Numbered from the stretch's first letter, positions 54,786-64,000 are shown. The stretch is 64,000 bases of DNA from Bin5 sp965218625 (GCA_965218625.1 CBDCLG010000014.1:1-64000), one strand, 5' to 3'. Program-made: numbers and translations. The notes: generated by a model from the letters alone, not told the origin.

Positions 54786-55214
54786 CTACTGCTGCTGGGG
54801 CTGCACGAACTCGATGAGGAGTCCGTCGGGGTCGCGGACGCAGACGACACCGGCGGCGTCGAGCGCGGCGTAGGGTTCGGCCAGCGGCTCGACGCCGTGG
54901 CGCTTCAGCTCCGCGACGGTCTCGTCAATATCCTCGACGAGCAGGGTAAGCCAGTTCACACCCGACGAAAACTCAGCGGAAAGCGGGGGCGGCGGCGACG
55001 CGATCTCGGCCAGCTTGATCAGCGTGTCGCCGGCCTTCACGCGCACCTGGCGGAACCCGCGCGGGGCCAGGCCGACGTTCTGGGCCAGCTCGTCGGAGAT
55101 GTGGAGCTCGAAGGCGATCTCGAGGCCCAGGATTTCATGATAGAAGCGGAGCGATTTTTCGAAGTCGCTGCAGATGATGGCGATGTCGACGACCGGATGG
55201 ATCAGTTTGACCAT
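54786..55214 (-). CDS. VOC-superfamily (glyoxalase-like) protein
   Basis: The 142-residue protein starts at 55214 (MVKLIHPVVDIAIICSDFEK); the longer open frame upstream has no family similarity. It shows both halves of the VOC fold: KSLRFYHEILGL with the first His region, and VCVRDPDGLLIEFVQP with a likely Glu metal ligand. A substrate cannot be inferred. A leftward orientation and position at the end of the sugar cluster suggest a role in sugar or aldehyde handling, but the 240-bp gap argues for independent transcription. It ends in poly-Gln. Confidence 0.82.
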   Translation of the reverse strand: MVKLIHPVVDIAIICSDFEKSLRFYHEILGLEIAFELHISDELAQNVGLAPRGFRQVRVKAGDTLIKLAEIASPPPPLSAEFSSGVNWLTLLVEDIDETVAELKRHGVEPLAEPYAALDAAGVVCVRDPDGLLIEFVQPQQQ

Positions 55215-55452
55215 GGCGATACCGTGTTCTGCCGCGATGGAGCAGACACGCCTCCTTTGCAGGTGAACGATCTTTGCTGGCTTGATGGGAAACTGTGCGC
55301 TGACGGCAAAGGCGGTGACTTTACAGGCGGCGACGTCATGGGCGGTGAATTCGTGGGCGCCGCCGGATACGACGGTTGACCGCTGCGGCGTTCTGGCCGG
55401 ATTTTGGGGCGGATGCAGCTTTGTCGCGCCATGCCGCGGGCGTTCCTTGTGT

Positions 55453-56385
55453 TCAGATGAGAACGTTCTGCAAGACGCCGATTGCCAGCGCAAGACCTTT
55501 GGTGGCCTCTATGAGCGGGTCCTCCTGCTCGATTGAGAGGACATCGTCGTAGCCGGCCTGGCGCAGGGCGCTGACGAATGCGCGCCAGGTGAACTCGTCG
55601 TGTCCGAAGCCGACCGTGCGGAAGAGCCAGCTGCGGCCCTCCTGCTGCGGGAACAGCCCGTTGTCGAGAACGCCGTTTACGCGCACGTGCTGGGCGTCGA
55701 GACAGCTGTCCTTGACGTGGACGTGGTAGATGGCGTCGCCGAGGGCGCGCACGACCTCGCTGATATCCACACCCTGCCAGAAGAGATGGGAGGGGTCAAG
55801 GTTGCAGCCGACGACCGGCCCGACCTCGGCGCGCAGGCGCAGCAGCGTTGCAGGGTTGTAGACCATGTCGCCGGCGAGCATCTCGAAGCAGAGGCGGACG
55901 CCGTGGTCGGCGGCGATCCGGCCGTGCTCCTGCCAGTAGGGGATGAGCCGTTCCTGCCACTGCCAGAGGTACATATCCCGGTTGCGGGCGGGGAAGGTGG
56001 AGAGAATCCAGTTGGGCGCGCGGTCGCCGGGGGTTGCTTCGGGCAGGCCGGCGATGAGGGTGATGCGGGTGACGCCGAGCTGCGCCGCCAGCGTACAGGC
56101 GTCGCGGAACTCGCGGTCGTAGTTTGCGGCGACGTTCGGATCGGGGTGGAGAGGCTCGCCGTGCATGGCAAAGGCGCTGATGGTCAGCCCGGATGCGGCC
56201 AGGGTTTTGCGAAACCGGTCGAGGGCGGACGGGTCGGCCAGCAGGAGAGCCGGGTCGCAATGGTTCCTGGAGAAGATGCCGCCAGCGCCGATCTCGACAG
56301 ATTTCAGCCCCAGCTGTTCGATTGTGCGGGCGACTTCGGGCAGAGGCCGGTCGGTCAACCCGGTCAATACGGCTCCGAGGTGCAT
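55453..56385 (-). CDS. Sugar phosphate isomerase/epimerase-like TIM-barrel protein
   Basis: The 310-residue protein is of the AP-endonuclease-2-like family of sugar isomerases and epimerases: LGLKSVEIGAGG, SGLTISAFAMHGEPLHPD, RLCFEMLAGDMVYNP, GCNLDPSHLFWQGVD and YHVHVKDS supply the metal-binding Glu, Asp and His residues of the barrel. AGGAGGAATGAAAA precedes the ATG. It probably isomerises a sugar released by the neighbouring glycosidase-like protein. The gap to the GH127-like gene is 84 bp, so it is likely part of the same operon. Confidence 0.87.
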   Translation of the reverse strand: MHLGAVLTGLTDRPLPEVARTIEQLGLKSVEIGAGGIFSRNHCDPALLLADPSALDRFRKTLAASGLTISAFAMHGEPLHPDPNVAANYDREFRDACTLAAQLGVTRITLIAGLPEATPGDRAPNWILSTFPARNRDMYLWQWQERLIPYWQEHGRIAADHGVRLCFEMLAGDMVYNPATLLRLRAEVGPVVGCNLDPSHLFWQGVDISEVVRALGDAIYHVHVKDSCLDAQHVRVNGVLDNGLFPQQEGRSWLFRTVGFGHDEFTWRAFVSALRQAGYDDVLSIEQEDPLIEATKGLALAIGVLQNVLI

Positions 56386-56469
56386 TTTTCATTCCTCCTT
56401 GGGCAACGCGGTTGCGCTGCGTCCTATCCGCCGGCGGGCGGGTGTCGGGCCCGGCATGCGCGGCCGGCT

Positions 56470-58311
56470 TTACCAGTAGAGCTGCTCTTGCGAGACGAAC
56501 CGTTCGATCTCGCGCCAGCGCGTGTTGTTCTGGCGGTAGTGATCGCGCGCGTAGAGGGGGCAGTAGCGGCCGGGCGGGTCGATCGCCACCACCTCGTTGC
56601 CTTTGCGCGTCAGCCGGTAGGTCTCCTTCTCGATGGAAACGGTGTCGGTGCGGTCAACCATGGGGAAGGTCATGGTGACGGCGTCGCCCGGTTGCACCGC
56701 TCCGACGCCGGCGTAGCGGCCGTCCCAGCGCAGAGGCCGGTCGGCGCCGTCCACTGTTACGCGCACCTGTGCGGGCGCGACCCATTCGGGGATGCGCATG
56801 GCCAGGTCGACCGGTTGCTTTATCTTGACATCGACCTGGCCGGCGTAGGGGATATGGCTGTCGACGTCGGCCCAGGGCGAGGCGCGGTTGAGGAGCAGGT
56901 TCAGGCGCAGCTTGCCGTCGTCGTGGGAGAGGATGTGTTCCCAGATGTAGTAGATGGCGCGCGTGCCGTTGCCGGTGCAGCAGTGCATGATGCCGCGGCC
57001 ATAGAAGTGGTCGGCGTCGAACCAGTCGTTCGCCTTCGGCCAGGAGGCGAATGCGCCCAGGTTGCGTTCGGCCACCAGCTCGGTGGTCTGGCAGGACTCG
57101 TCGATCTCCGAAGGGGGCAGATCGGCCGCGGCCCGCTCTATCCAGTCGATGCGCTGCAGCTGCCCCTCGGCGAACATGTTGCGCACCCAGCGGTCGACGT
57201 CGTCCCAGTAGTCGCCCGTCCCTGCCGCGGACAGTTTCAGGCCCAGGGCGATCATGTCGGCCACCTCGCACAGCTCGGAGGTCTGCAGCTCGTCGTTGCG
57301 CAACAGCTCGGGGAAGTAGCCGAGCAGACTGTCGCCATGGGCGATGCCATATTCGAAGCCGCGTTGGACCTGTTCCAGCCACGCGGAGTCGCCCGTGACG
57401 CGTTCATATTCCAGGATCGCCAGCAGAGCGTAGGTATGCATGTGGAAGTGGGCCTGCTGCGACGCGCTGGGACGGTCCGAGGCGAAACGGCCGTCGGCTT
57501 CGATGTATTTTATCTCCTCGAGGGTGTAGCGGATGAGCTTTTCGGCCAGTCTTATGGCCGGCTCGTAGCCGGTCTCGCGGTAGACGTGCGCCATGCCCAG
57601 GGCCACGAACGAGACGTGCGCCCCCATCAGGGGATGCTCTCTGCCATAGTCATAGGCGCTTCCCTTCTCGACCCAGTGTGAGGAGGGGGCATAGAAGGCA
57701 TAGCCGCCGCGGTCGACCGCGACCTGGGCCAGTCCGTCGACCAGCCGCTCGGCCGCGTCGCGCCACAGCGGACTGCCGTCGCGCCGGTAGTAGACCATCA
57801 TCGCCGACAGGAGCCTGCCGCAGTAGAAGGGGATGATCTGGTGGCCGGTCTCGGTCTGCGAGCCTTCGGGGATGAAGTGGCTGCGCACGTAGGTCCAGGG
57901 CCGGCCGCCGTTGGGGGCGTAGGCGAGACCATCCGGCCCCAGCTGGTGCAGGGCCACCTCCATCCACCTGCGGTCGACCTCGGTATTGAGGTCCGACCCG
58001 CTGATGATGCGCATCAGGGGCAGGGCCTCCATGAACTTGGACTGGCACGAGTCGCTGAAGTTGTGCTCCATGCGCGGCGGCCTGGCTTTGAAGAATACGT
58101 CGAAGTACATTTCATAGTCGGCCAGCGGGTCGGTGGCCCTGGTGAGGACGTTGACCGCGAGCGCGGCCCGCTCCTGGAGGTCAAGGGTGTCGGGCGCCAG
58201 CGCGCGGTAGCGTTCACCCTGATAGGCGGGGACCGAAAACTCGGGTATCTGCTGGCGGATATAGTTGATCGGATCGCCGCGTTTCCAGTTGGAACCCTGT
58301 TCGTTGCCCAT
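56470..58311 (-). CDS. GH127-like glycoside hydrolase
   Basis: The 613-residue protein has the alpha-toroid glycosidase layout related to beta-L-arabinofuranosidases: a helical barrel with HTYALLAILEYERVTGD and SELCEVADMIALGL, and the HCCTGNGTRAIYYIWEH segment that carries the paired Cys of GH127. A C-terminal beta domain follows. No signal peptide is present, so it acts on imported oligosaccharides. The ATG at 58311 follows AAGGAG at 5 bp. Substrate specificity is not visible; the related GH146 and DUF1680 families are alternatives. Confidence 0.75.
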   Translation of the reverse strand: MGNEQGSNWKRGDPINYIRQQIPEFSVPAYQGERYRALAPDTLDLQERAALAVNVLTRATDPLADYEMYFDVFFKARPPRMEHNFSDSCQSKFMEALPLMRIISGSDLNTEVDRRWMEVALHQLGPDGLAYAPNGGRPWTYVRSHFIPEGSQTETGHQIIPFYCGRLLSAMMVYYRRDGSPLWRDAAERLVDGLAQVAVDRGGYAFYAPSSHWVEKGSAYDYGREHPLMGAHVSFVALGMAHVYRETGYEPAIRLAEKLIRYTLEEIKYIEADGRFASDRPSASQQAHFHMHTYALLAILEYERVTGDSAWLEQVQRGFEYGIAHGDSLLGYFPELLRNDELQTSELCEVADMIALGLKLSAAGTGDYWDDVDRWVRNMFAEGQLQRIDWIERAAADLPPSEIDESCQTTELVAERNLGAFASWPKANDWFDADHFYGRGIMHCCTGNGTRAIYYIWEHILSHDDGKLRLNLLLNRASPWADVDSHIPYAGQVDVKIKQPVDLAMRIPEWVAPAQVRVTVDGADRPLRWDGRYAGVGAVQPGDAVTMTFPMVDRTDTVSIEKETYRLTRKGNEVVAIDPPGRYCPLYARDHYRQNNTRWREIERFVSQEQLYW

Positions 58312-58363
58312 GATCACTCCTTGGAAAGTCAGACCTCAGCGGACGCGGCCGCTTGCGGGGCGC

Positions 58364-59359
58364 TCATTCGACCAACCCGGTACGGTCGATGCTCTGCGTG
58401 AAGTAGCGCTGCGTAAAGGTGTAGATGATCAGCAGGGGAAGAATGCCCAACAGGGTGACGGACATGAGCACGTTTTCGCCGATCTCGCCGCTGGTCGACC
58501 ATGTTTTGGCCGAGGAATGCCGGGCCTGCGTGAACAGCTGCGCGTAGTTTTCCATGCGCTGGCCGAGGGTGTAGGCGGCGGTGTCGTTGATGACCAGGCC
58601 GGGGAGGAGGGTGTCGTTCCAGGTCCAGACCAGGGTGAAGAGCATGACGACGAGGATGGCCGGTTTTGCCAGCGGCAGCATGATCTGCCAGAAGACGCGA
58701 AAGGGGCTGGCGCCGTCGACGTAGGCGGCGTCTTCCAGCTCGGAGGGCAAGCCGCGGAAGAACTGGCGGAAGACGATCAGGATCATGCCGCCGCGCACGC
58801 CCCAACCGAGGAAGGGCGGCACGATGAGCGGCACGAAGGTATTGATCAGGTCCAGTTTGGAATAGAACAGGTAGAGAGGCACGGCCAGCGTGGGCAGCGG
58901 CACGATGATGGTGAAGAGGAGGACCCAAAACAGGGGCTCGCGGCCGGGAAAGCGGGGGCGGGCGAAGCCATATCCGACCATGGCGCCGACGCAGGTCTGG
59001 CCCAGCACGGCGGCGGCGCTGACGGAGGTGCTGATCCCCAGGCCGCGGAAGTAGTCGATGATTGAGGAGGCAAAACGGAATGCCTGCAGGCTCGGCTCGC
59101 GCGAGATCCAGACAATCGATGGATTGTTGATCTCGGTCAGCGTTTTGACCGAGGTTGCCATCATGTAGAGCAGCGGGAAGAGAAAGACGTAGGTGAAGTT
59201 GATCAGCACCACCCACAGCAGTATCTTTCCGAGGACGCGCGTCGCGTTGCGCCGCAGGCGGTAGGGGCTGATGCGCCGCGGGCGCGACGGCGCCGGGGCG
59301 CTTTCGGCGCCGGCGGGAGCGGGAAGCCCGGTTGCGGTTTGGTTCACTGTTGCGCTCAT
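58364..59359 (-). CDS. Carbohydrate ABC transporter permease (MalG type)
   Basis: The 331-residue inner-membrane protein has a Pro/Ser-rich cytoplasmic N-terminus (about 40 residues), six membrane segments and the EAA loop for the ATPase: EDAAYVDGASPFRVFWQIML. It belongs to the CUT1 family (MalG/AraQ-like). It overlaps the upstream permease by 4 bp (59356-59359). With it, it forms the membrane channel for a sugar or oligosaccharide; the binding protein and ATPase are not in the window. Confidence 0.92.
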   Translation of the reverse strand: MSATVNQTATGLPAPAGAESAPAPSRPRRISPYRLRRNATRVLGKILLWVVLINFTYVFLFPLLYMMATSVKTLTEINNPSIVWISREPSLQAFRFASSIIDYFRGLGISTSVSAAAVLGQTCVGAMVGYGFARPRFPGREPLFWVLLFTIIVPLPTLAVPLYLFYSKLDLINTFVPLIVPPFLGWGVRGGMILIVFRQFFRGLPSELEDAAYVDGASPFRVFWQIMLPLAKPAILVVMLFTLVWTWNDTLLPGLVINDTAAYTLGQRMENYAQLFTQARHSSAKTWSTSGEIGENVLMSVTLLGILPLLIIYTFTQRYFTQSIDRTGLVE

Positions 59360-60225
59360 TGTTTCTCACCTGCGTAGAAGACGAACTTCGACATGATTCT
59401 CACGACCAGTGCGATCTGCAGAAAGACGACGATGAAGTAGGCCATACCCAGCGCCGATGCATACTCCAGCTGCTGGCCGCGCACGCCGACCTGCATGATG
59501 TATTTGATCATCGGGTTTTCGGGAAAGGTAAGCTGGTCGATCATGGCGTAGATGGTCACCAGCAGGATGACCGGCGACAGCATCGGCAGGGTGATTTTCC
59601 AGAAGGACTCCCAGGGTGAGGCGCCATCGACGCGTGCGGCCTCGTAGAGGCTGGTCGGAATGCTGTTCAGACCGGCGATGAAGAAGAGGATCTCGACGCC
59701 GCTGAACCAGATGATTGCGGTGAGACGGGTGACTATCCACTGGATCGGCGTTCCTTCGACGACGGAATCGACCTCGGCGCCCAAGCCCTGCATGAGGGGT
59801 TCCAGCGTAGACATCAGCAGCTGATCGCCGACCCCAACCGAGAGCATGTGTTGAATCACGCCGGCGCTGCCGATCACAACCGGCAGAAAGAAGACGGCGC
59901 GCAGGAAGGTCTGGCCGCGCCCGACACCGGTCAGCAGGAGCGCCAGCAGCAGTGAGAAGACGAGGATAAGAGGCACGTCGATGGCGACGTTTTCCAGGGT
60001 ATCGAGCAGCACCGGGGTGAAGACGATGTCCTCGGTAAAGATCTGGCGGTAGTGGTCGAGGCCGACCCACTCGGTCTGCCATTGGAAGAGGTCGGTCACT
60101 CTCTGAAAGCTGAGCATGAGGGAGCGTCCCAGCGGCCAGGCGAACAGCAGCGCCAGGCCCAGGACCCAGGGGCTGATGAAAATATAGCCCCACAGGCTCT
60201 GCTGCTGTTTCAATGTCAGTTTCAT
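59356..60225 (-). CDS. Carbohydrate ABC transporter permease (MalF type)
   Basis: The 289-residue protein has six membrane segments and the EAA motif YEAARVDGASPWESFWKITL, typical of the MalF/UgpA side of CUT1 transporters. It starts QQQSLWGYIFISPWVLGLAL. It is translationally coupled to the MalG-type permease downstream. It probably shares an operon with the DUF5696 gene upstream (73-bp gap) and the GH127-like gene downstream, so substrate uptake and cleavage would be co-regulated. Confidence 0.92.
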   Translation of the reverse strand: MKLTLKQQQSLWGYIFISPWVLGLALLFAWPLGRSLMLSFQRVTDLFQWQTEWVGLDHYRQIFTEDIVFTPVLLDTLENVAIDVPLILVFSLLLALLLTGVGRGQTFLRAVFFLPVVIGSAGVIQHMLSVGVGDQLLMSTLEPLMQGLGAEVDSVVEGTPIQWIVTRLTAIIWFSGVEILFFIAGLNSIPTSLYEAARVDGASPWESFWKITLPMLSPVILLVTIYAMIDQLTFPENPMIKYIMQVGVRGQQLEYASALGMAYFIVVFLQIALVVRIMSKFVFYAGEKQ

Positions 60226-60298
60226 CGGATATTCCCTTCAACGGGTGGACGGGGAAATGGCGCCGGTCCCGTCTTTGCCCGCTGTCCGCTGTCTACTG

Positions 60299-62584
60299 TC
60301 ATTTGCCTACTGCTATGTGAAAACCCAGGCTTTCGACGCGCAGGCCGTCCTCCGCGTAGGCGCGGTCGCCGTAGTTGACGATGACGCGGGTGCCGTCCTC
60401 GTAGCGCGTTTCGAAGACCTGGGGGGCCAGCTGTCTGTGGCCGACGATAAACTGGTCGACGGTATGGCCCAGCTGGTTGATGATGACTTCGTATTCGGCC
60501 GCGGCGCGCGGCAGCCAGTCGAGGTAGTGGGAGCTGTAGAGCTTGGGATAGGTCGTGCGCGCGAGCACGAGCGGATCGCGATAGGTAAGCTCATAGACCG
60601 GCAACATGCCATATTCCAGCTGTTTCAAAAAGGCTGTTTCAAGATTTGTGTGCAGGTTGGCCGGCTCGGGATAGATGCGAACGAGGCCGTGGGTCGCCAG
60701 GGGGTAGAAGGGCACGGTCACGTCGCCGAAGGTGTGATCGTGGTGGTAGAGCGGGAAGCGGGTAACGGCCTCGGCCACGCCGAGCACATACTCGTTGCCT
60801 CCCTGGGCGGCCGCTGCCCCCATTTCAGCGGCGACCGTCTGCAACATCTGCCGCCAGGCGGCGGCGAATTCGCTGCGCTGCAGTGGGTGCCGCAGGTTGG
60901 CGTCCTGCAGGACAAGCTCGCCGGCCCAGCGCAGTTCCAGGCCGTCTACGCCGAGGGCGGCCAGGCGCGGCAGGTCCTGCTGCAGGTAGCTTTCCATGGC
61001 GAAGACCGGGTTGAGGAAGAACCTGCCCCTTTGCAGTGTTCCGGGGATCCTCTCCACCTTATGGGCCGGGACCATGTCGCTGACCGGCAGCAGATTGGAC
61101 TGGATCACAACGTCGGTCAGGGGAAAGAAGCCGCCATTGCGCAGAAAGGCGAGCGTATAGTCGTCCTCCAGAAACAGTCGATTGTCCAGGGCATGCACGC
61201 GCTCGGCGAGGCGTTCCAATCCGCGGGCGCCGCCCAGATGGCGGTCGGGCGGCCAGCGTTTGGGCAGGTTCCCCTCATATCCGTCGGCTTGCCAGCCGAC
61301 CAGGACGACGTCGAGGGCGGTCATTCCCGCCGCGTGAAAGGTGTCCATAATCTCGCCGGCCTCGGCGAAGGAGGTCGCGCTGACGAAGCGGCGTCTGAAG
61401 AGGCCGGGTTTCTCGGCGCCCATGACCAGGCGCAGGCGCATCGCCGGCCTGTTCGGGGGGGAGAGGCTGAGACGCGGCACACCGCGGTCCTCCATCAGGT
61501 GCCGGCGCAGCCGCTGCGCCATTCCGACCCAGCTGGCTTCTTCGTCAGCCAGGAAAAAGTAGCGCATGGCACGGTCGCCGGCGATACGCTCGGTCTGATA
61601 GATCTCTGTAAATCTGCCTCGGTTTGTCGGCACCAGGCTCGGGCTGCGGTAGTTGAAGCGCACGTTGGCGAAGCTGAACGAAAGGGGCGAAGTGCCTATT
61701 CCCGCCTCGATGGAAGAGTCGCCCGCGCCCGCGGTCACGACGCCCAGGACGGCCATTCCTCCCGTGCTCTCTCCCTGCGGGGCGGGGTGGACGATGCCAA
61801 AGGAGGCCAGGGGGGTGCGCTGCTGGGACGGCCTGGCGAACGAGTAGCGGTCCGCCCCGTAGCTGTTGACGCTGACAACCTGGCGGTAGCTGGGCTGACT
61901 GCCGCCGACGTAGGTCAACGAGCCGGGGCCGTCCGGCAGGACCAGGTAGGCCGATGTCTCGGCGCGATAAGGCGTTGCGCCGAGGTAGGGCAAAATGTCG
62001 AGCGCCACCAGCCGGCTTTCGTCCGATTCCGCCAAGCCGGTCTCTTCCACGGCGACGTCCAGGTAGTCCGGCCCCAATTCGTAGCGCAGGTCGAAGGCGA
62101 GCGTGTCGCCTTTCATTGTGTAGCGGACGGTTGCGCCGCGGGCGGCCGGCTCAATCTTTATCTCGCTGACTTCGTTCGCGGTGTCCATGCGGCGGGCATG
62201 CAGGCCGGTGCTGGTCGTGGTGAGCACAAACAGCACCGAGTCGAAAATGCCGCGCAGGTTTTCGGCGATCTGCTCTCGGTCGGGCAGGACGGGATTGCTC
62301 AACCAGACGCGCGACACGCGCAGGTCATGCACGCCGATCTGGCCAGTGCGGGGCTGAATATAGAGCTCCAGATGGGCGCTCTTCGCCAGCAGATCGTACT
62401 CTGCCGGGACGGCATCGACGATGGCCTGGGCGCCGCGCAACGGTTCCTCGTCCTGCGCCGCCACGGGGACAACCGCGGCAAGGAGCAGGAGGCAGACGAG
62501 GCTGGCGCGCGCTGCGTAACGCCGGCAACGGGCGATAGGCGACCGGCGGCAGGCGCTAGAAGGAGACGATGCGGACGATCTCAT
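60299..62584 (-). CDS. Secreted DUF5696-type protein, putative glycosidase-like
   Basis: The 761-residue protein has a basic N-terminus, a signal segment near residues 27-43 (SLVCLLLLAAVVPVAAQ) and a large beta domain followed by a TIM-barrel-like half. MTALDVVLVGWQADGY, RLFLEDDYTLAF and GLELRWAGELVL fit DUF5696, which is often near sugar transporters. Acidic residues in the barrel half may be catalytic, but this is inferred. The start (62584, or a GTG at 62596) overlaps the end of the YIP1 gene by 29 bp, so the two are coupled. The likely role is processing of glycans outside the membrane. Confidence 0.75.
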   Translation of the reverse strand: MRSSASSPSSACRRSPIARCRRYAARASLVCLLLLAAVVPVAAQDEEPLRGAQAIVDAVPAEYDLLAKSAHLELYIQPRTGQIGVHDLRVSRVWLSNPVLPDREQIAENLRGIFDSVLFVLTTTSTGLHARRMDTANEVSEIKIEPAARGATVRYTMKGDTLAFDLRYELGPDYLDVAVEETGLAESDESRLVALDILPYLGATPYRAETSAYLVLPDGPGSLTYVGGSQPSYRQVVSVNSYGADRYSFARPSQQRTPLASFGIVHPAPQGESTGGMAVLGVVTAGAGDSSIEAGIGTSPLSFSFANVRFNYRSPSLVPTNRGRFTEIYQTERIAGDRAMRYFFLADEEASWVGMAQRLRRHLMEDRGVPRLSLSPPNRPAMRLRLVMGAEKPGLFRRRFVSATSFAEAGEIMDTFHAAGMTALDVVLVGWQADGYEGNLPKRWPPDRHLGGARGLERLAERVHALDNRLFLEDDYTLAFLRNGGFFPLTDVVIQSNLLPVSDMVPAHKVERIPGTLQRGRFFLNPVFAMESYLQQDLPRLAALGVDGLELRWAGELVLQDANLRHPLQRSEFAAAWRQMLQTVAAEMGAAAAQGGNEYVLGVAEAVTRFPLYHHDHTFGDVTVPFYPLATHGLVRIYPEPANLHTNLETAFLKQLEYGMLPVYELTYRDPLVLARTTYPKLYSSHYLDWLPRAAAEYEVIINQLGHTVDQFIVGHRQLAPQVFETRYEDGTRVIVNYGDRAYAEDGLRVESLGFHIAVGK

Positions 62585-64000
62585 AGAGTACCTCACCGGC
62601 GAAATTCACGACTTCGTTGCTGAGCAGACCGACCGCCAGGATGCTGCCGCCCAGCACCAAGAGACCGAATACCATCACCAGGCCGACACCCACCGTTCTG
62701 CGGGCCAGGTAGTCATGGACCGTTCGGATCTCGAGCAGGAGCAGGAGGAGTACCCAGAGGTAGACCAGGCTCCAGAGGCTCTCGTACAGCCCGCGCTCCT
62801 GCGCGGTCATCAGATGGCTCAGCAGCGCGACCGGCACGGCAAACAGGATATAGGGTACGAGGCAGTAGGCGGTGGTGCGGGCCACGCCGCGAAAGGTGCC
62901 GGAGCCCTCGAAGAGCGCGGATACGCCGTAGTTGGCTATCGTCCATAGGGTCCAGGGCAGGACGACGCGCAGGATCTCGAGGAAGAGGTTGGCGTCTTCC
63001 CAGCGCAGCTCGGGCAGCAGGTAGACGGCCACGGGACGGTAGATACGAAACCAGTCGAGAAAGGAGCCGACGGTGGGCGTGGCGCGCATGTGGAACGCGA
63101 TCAGGGCCAGGCTGACCAGCCGCGCGGTCGCGGCGAGGGCGAGCAGGACCACGACCGGCCACAGCGATCGTCCCTGCGCCAGCCGCTCGAACGTCTGGAC
63201 GGGACGCAGCAGAACGTCCAGGAAGTGGGTGCGGAGATGAATACGCCTCTGCGCGCCCGCCGCCCGGTCGCGGGACGGCCTGAAGCGGGAGATGGCCGGC
63301 CAGACGACGATGCCCATCATGGCGGTAAAAGCGCCGGAGACCAGCCAGCCGATTATGCCGCGCATCTGTTCCTGCCGGTACTCTTTGAAGGCCAGTGAAT
63401 AGCCCAATTGGTCATGCCCCACCGTGTATTCATGCATGGCGTCGCGCCAGCGGCCGGCATGGTAGTGGGCCGCGCCGATGCCGCTGTGGGCCAGCTCATA
63501 GTTCGAGGCCAGGTCCAGGACCTGTTGCCAGGCGGCGGCGGCTTCGTCATAGCGGCCATCGAACTGCAGCGCGCTGGCCTGGTGCAGCAGCTGCGCGAAG
63601 CGGGTCGGGCGCAGAACGTAGACGGCTGCGCGGGCGACGTCCAGGACATAGAGTTGGCCGCGGCTGTCCACGTCTACTTCACTGGGAAGCTGGTACTCGC
63701 CGCGCCCGACGCCGCGGCGGCCAAATACGAGCAGGAGGTTGCGGTCCTGGTCATATTGATAGATCCGGCCTGTACTCTGGTCGACGGCGGTGACTGTGCC
63801 GTTGTCGTGAACTGTGACCGACACAAAGCGCGTCGGTTGCTCCCAGGAGCGCCGGCGCTCACCGAAAATTTTGTTTTTGTAGAGCTTTTGCTCGAGGCTC
63901 TTGTCGACGAAGATATTGGCGCCAACGGGGCTGAGCTTCTGGATCTGGCGCGATGTGGCGCCGCTGACGGCCGAATAGATGAAGCCATCAGCGCCCAGGA
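62556..64000 (-). CDS. YIP1-family membrane protein with beta-propeller and TPR-like parts, N-terminus outside window
   Basis: The frame is open from the window edge to a stop at 62556 (at least 480 residues). The visible order is: NHL-like propeller repeats (DGFIYSAVSG, TGRIYQYDQDRNLLLVFG, VDVDSRGQLYVLD), a TPR-like helical region (FDGRYDEAAAAWQQVLDLAS, HYHAGRWRDAM), a first membrane segment and a C-terminal YIP1-type domain with about five segments. A GTG at 63824 is internal, not the start. Proteins like this occur at the head of sugar-transport operons in Chloroflexota; their role is unknown, perhaps as a membrane scaffold or sensor. Confidence 0.8.
   Translation of the reverse strand, partial: LGADGFIYSAVSGATSRQIQKLSPVGANIFVDKSLEQKLYKNKIFGERRRSWEQPTRFVSVTVHDNGTVTAVDQSTGRIYQYDQDRNLLLVFGRRGVGRGEYQLPSEVDVDSRGQLYVLDVARAAVYVLRPTRFAQLLHQASALQFDGRYDEAAAAWQQVLDLASNYELAHSGIGAAHYHAGRWRDAMHEYTVGHDQLGYSLAFKEYRQEQMRGIIGWLVSGAFTAMMGIVVWPAISRFRPSRDRAAGAQRRIHLRTHFLDVLLRPVQTFERLAQGRSLWPVVVLLALAATARLVSLALIAFHMRATPTVGSFLDWFRIYRPVAVYLLPELRWEDANLFLEILRVVLPWTLWTIANYGVSALFEGSGTFRGVARTTAYCLVPYILFAVPVALLSHLMTAQERGLYESLWSLVYLWVLLLLLLEIRTVHDYLARRTVGVGLVMVFGLLVLGGSILAVGLLSNEVVNFAGEVLYEIVRIVSF

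Noticed and set aside
55600..57681. 693-codon + strand frame
   Set aside because: It is antisense to the isomerase and GH127-like genes, with no ribosome site and no motif.
60245..62623. 792-codon + strand frame
   Set aside because: It is antisense to the DUF5696 gene; the reverse-strand product has a signal segment and family features.

Overview
The window is GC-rich bacterial chromosome. It fits a member of the Chloroflexota, perhaps Caldilineaceae-like: secreted SH3b proteins with long Thr-Pro linkers, lipoprotein solute-binding proteins, a DUF5696/YIP1/GH127-like sugar cluster, and many small toxin-antitoxin modules in debris-rich intergenic DNA. This placement is an inference from gene style, not a phylogeny.

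Layout. 1-8.9 kb: the end of an unknown gene, an XRE/MmyB-like regulator, and two large secreted SH3b-repeat proteins, the second split by a frameshift. 8.9-14.5 kb: a mosaic of Uma2, PIN and phosphotransferase fragments around one orphan Phd-type antitoxin and two tandem, closely related Phd-VapC modules, then a phosphotransferase and a frameshifted rnhA. 14.6-18.8 kb: two paralogous amino-acid-type binding lipoproteins, a single-domain voltage-gated channel and two alanine tRNAs. 18.9-25.3 kb: four DUF1801 proteins, two VOC proteins, a DUF899 protein and a broken LysM-PA14 protein. 25.3-29.7 kb: repeat-rich DNA with a Phd/Doc-type module, a tiny membrane peptide, a decayed HEPN-like gene, a RelE/ParE module and a small HTH gene. 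29.8-32.1 kb: glpX and class I fructose-bisphosphate aldolase. 32.1-37.2 kb: remnants of a type I restriction system, a three-gene TIGR04255 operon, an IS66-family element with clear ends, and a duplicated antitoxin block. 37.2-53.5 kb: a complete type I-E CRISPR-Cas locus. 53.7-64 kb: another SH3b protein and a leftward carbohydrate uptake and processing cluster.

The CRISPR-Cas locus reads leftward in the order cas3, cas8e, cse2, cas7e, cas5e, cas6e, cas1, cas2, short leader, array. The array holds 111 repeats with a 61-bp period, with a degenerate repeat at the leader-distal end. Two further degenerate repeats lie exactly one spacer apart between cas3 and cas8e, in the opposite orientation. 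They form an orphan mini-array that could encode a crRNA-like regulatory RNA, and I regard this as the most interesting signal in the window.

Several genes (an SH3b gene, a Uma2 gene, rnhA, the LysM-PA14 gene, the IS66 transposase) carry frameshifts. The Uma2 and rnhA breaks and three CRISPR repeats each differ by one base in a G or C run. Real decay and sequencing indels cannot be told apart from the sequence alone, so frameshifted genes are marked as such.
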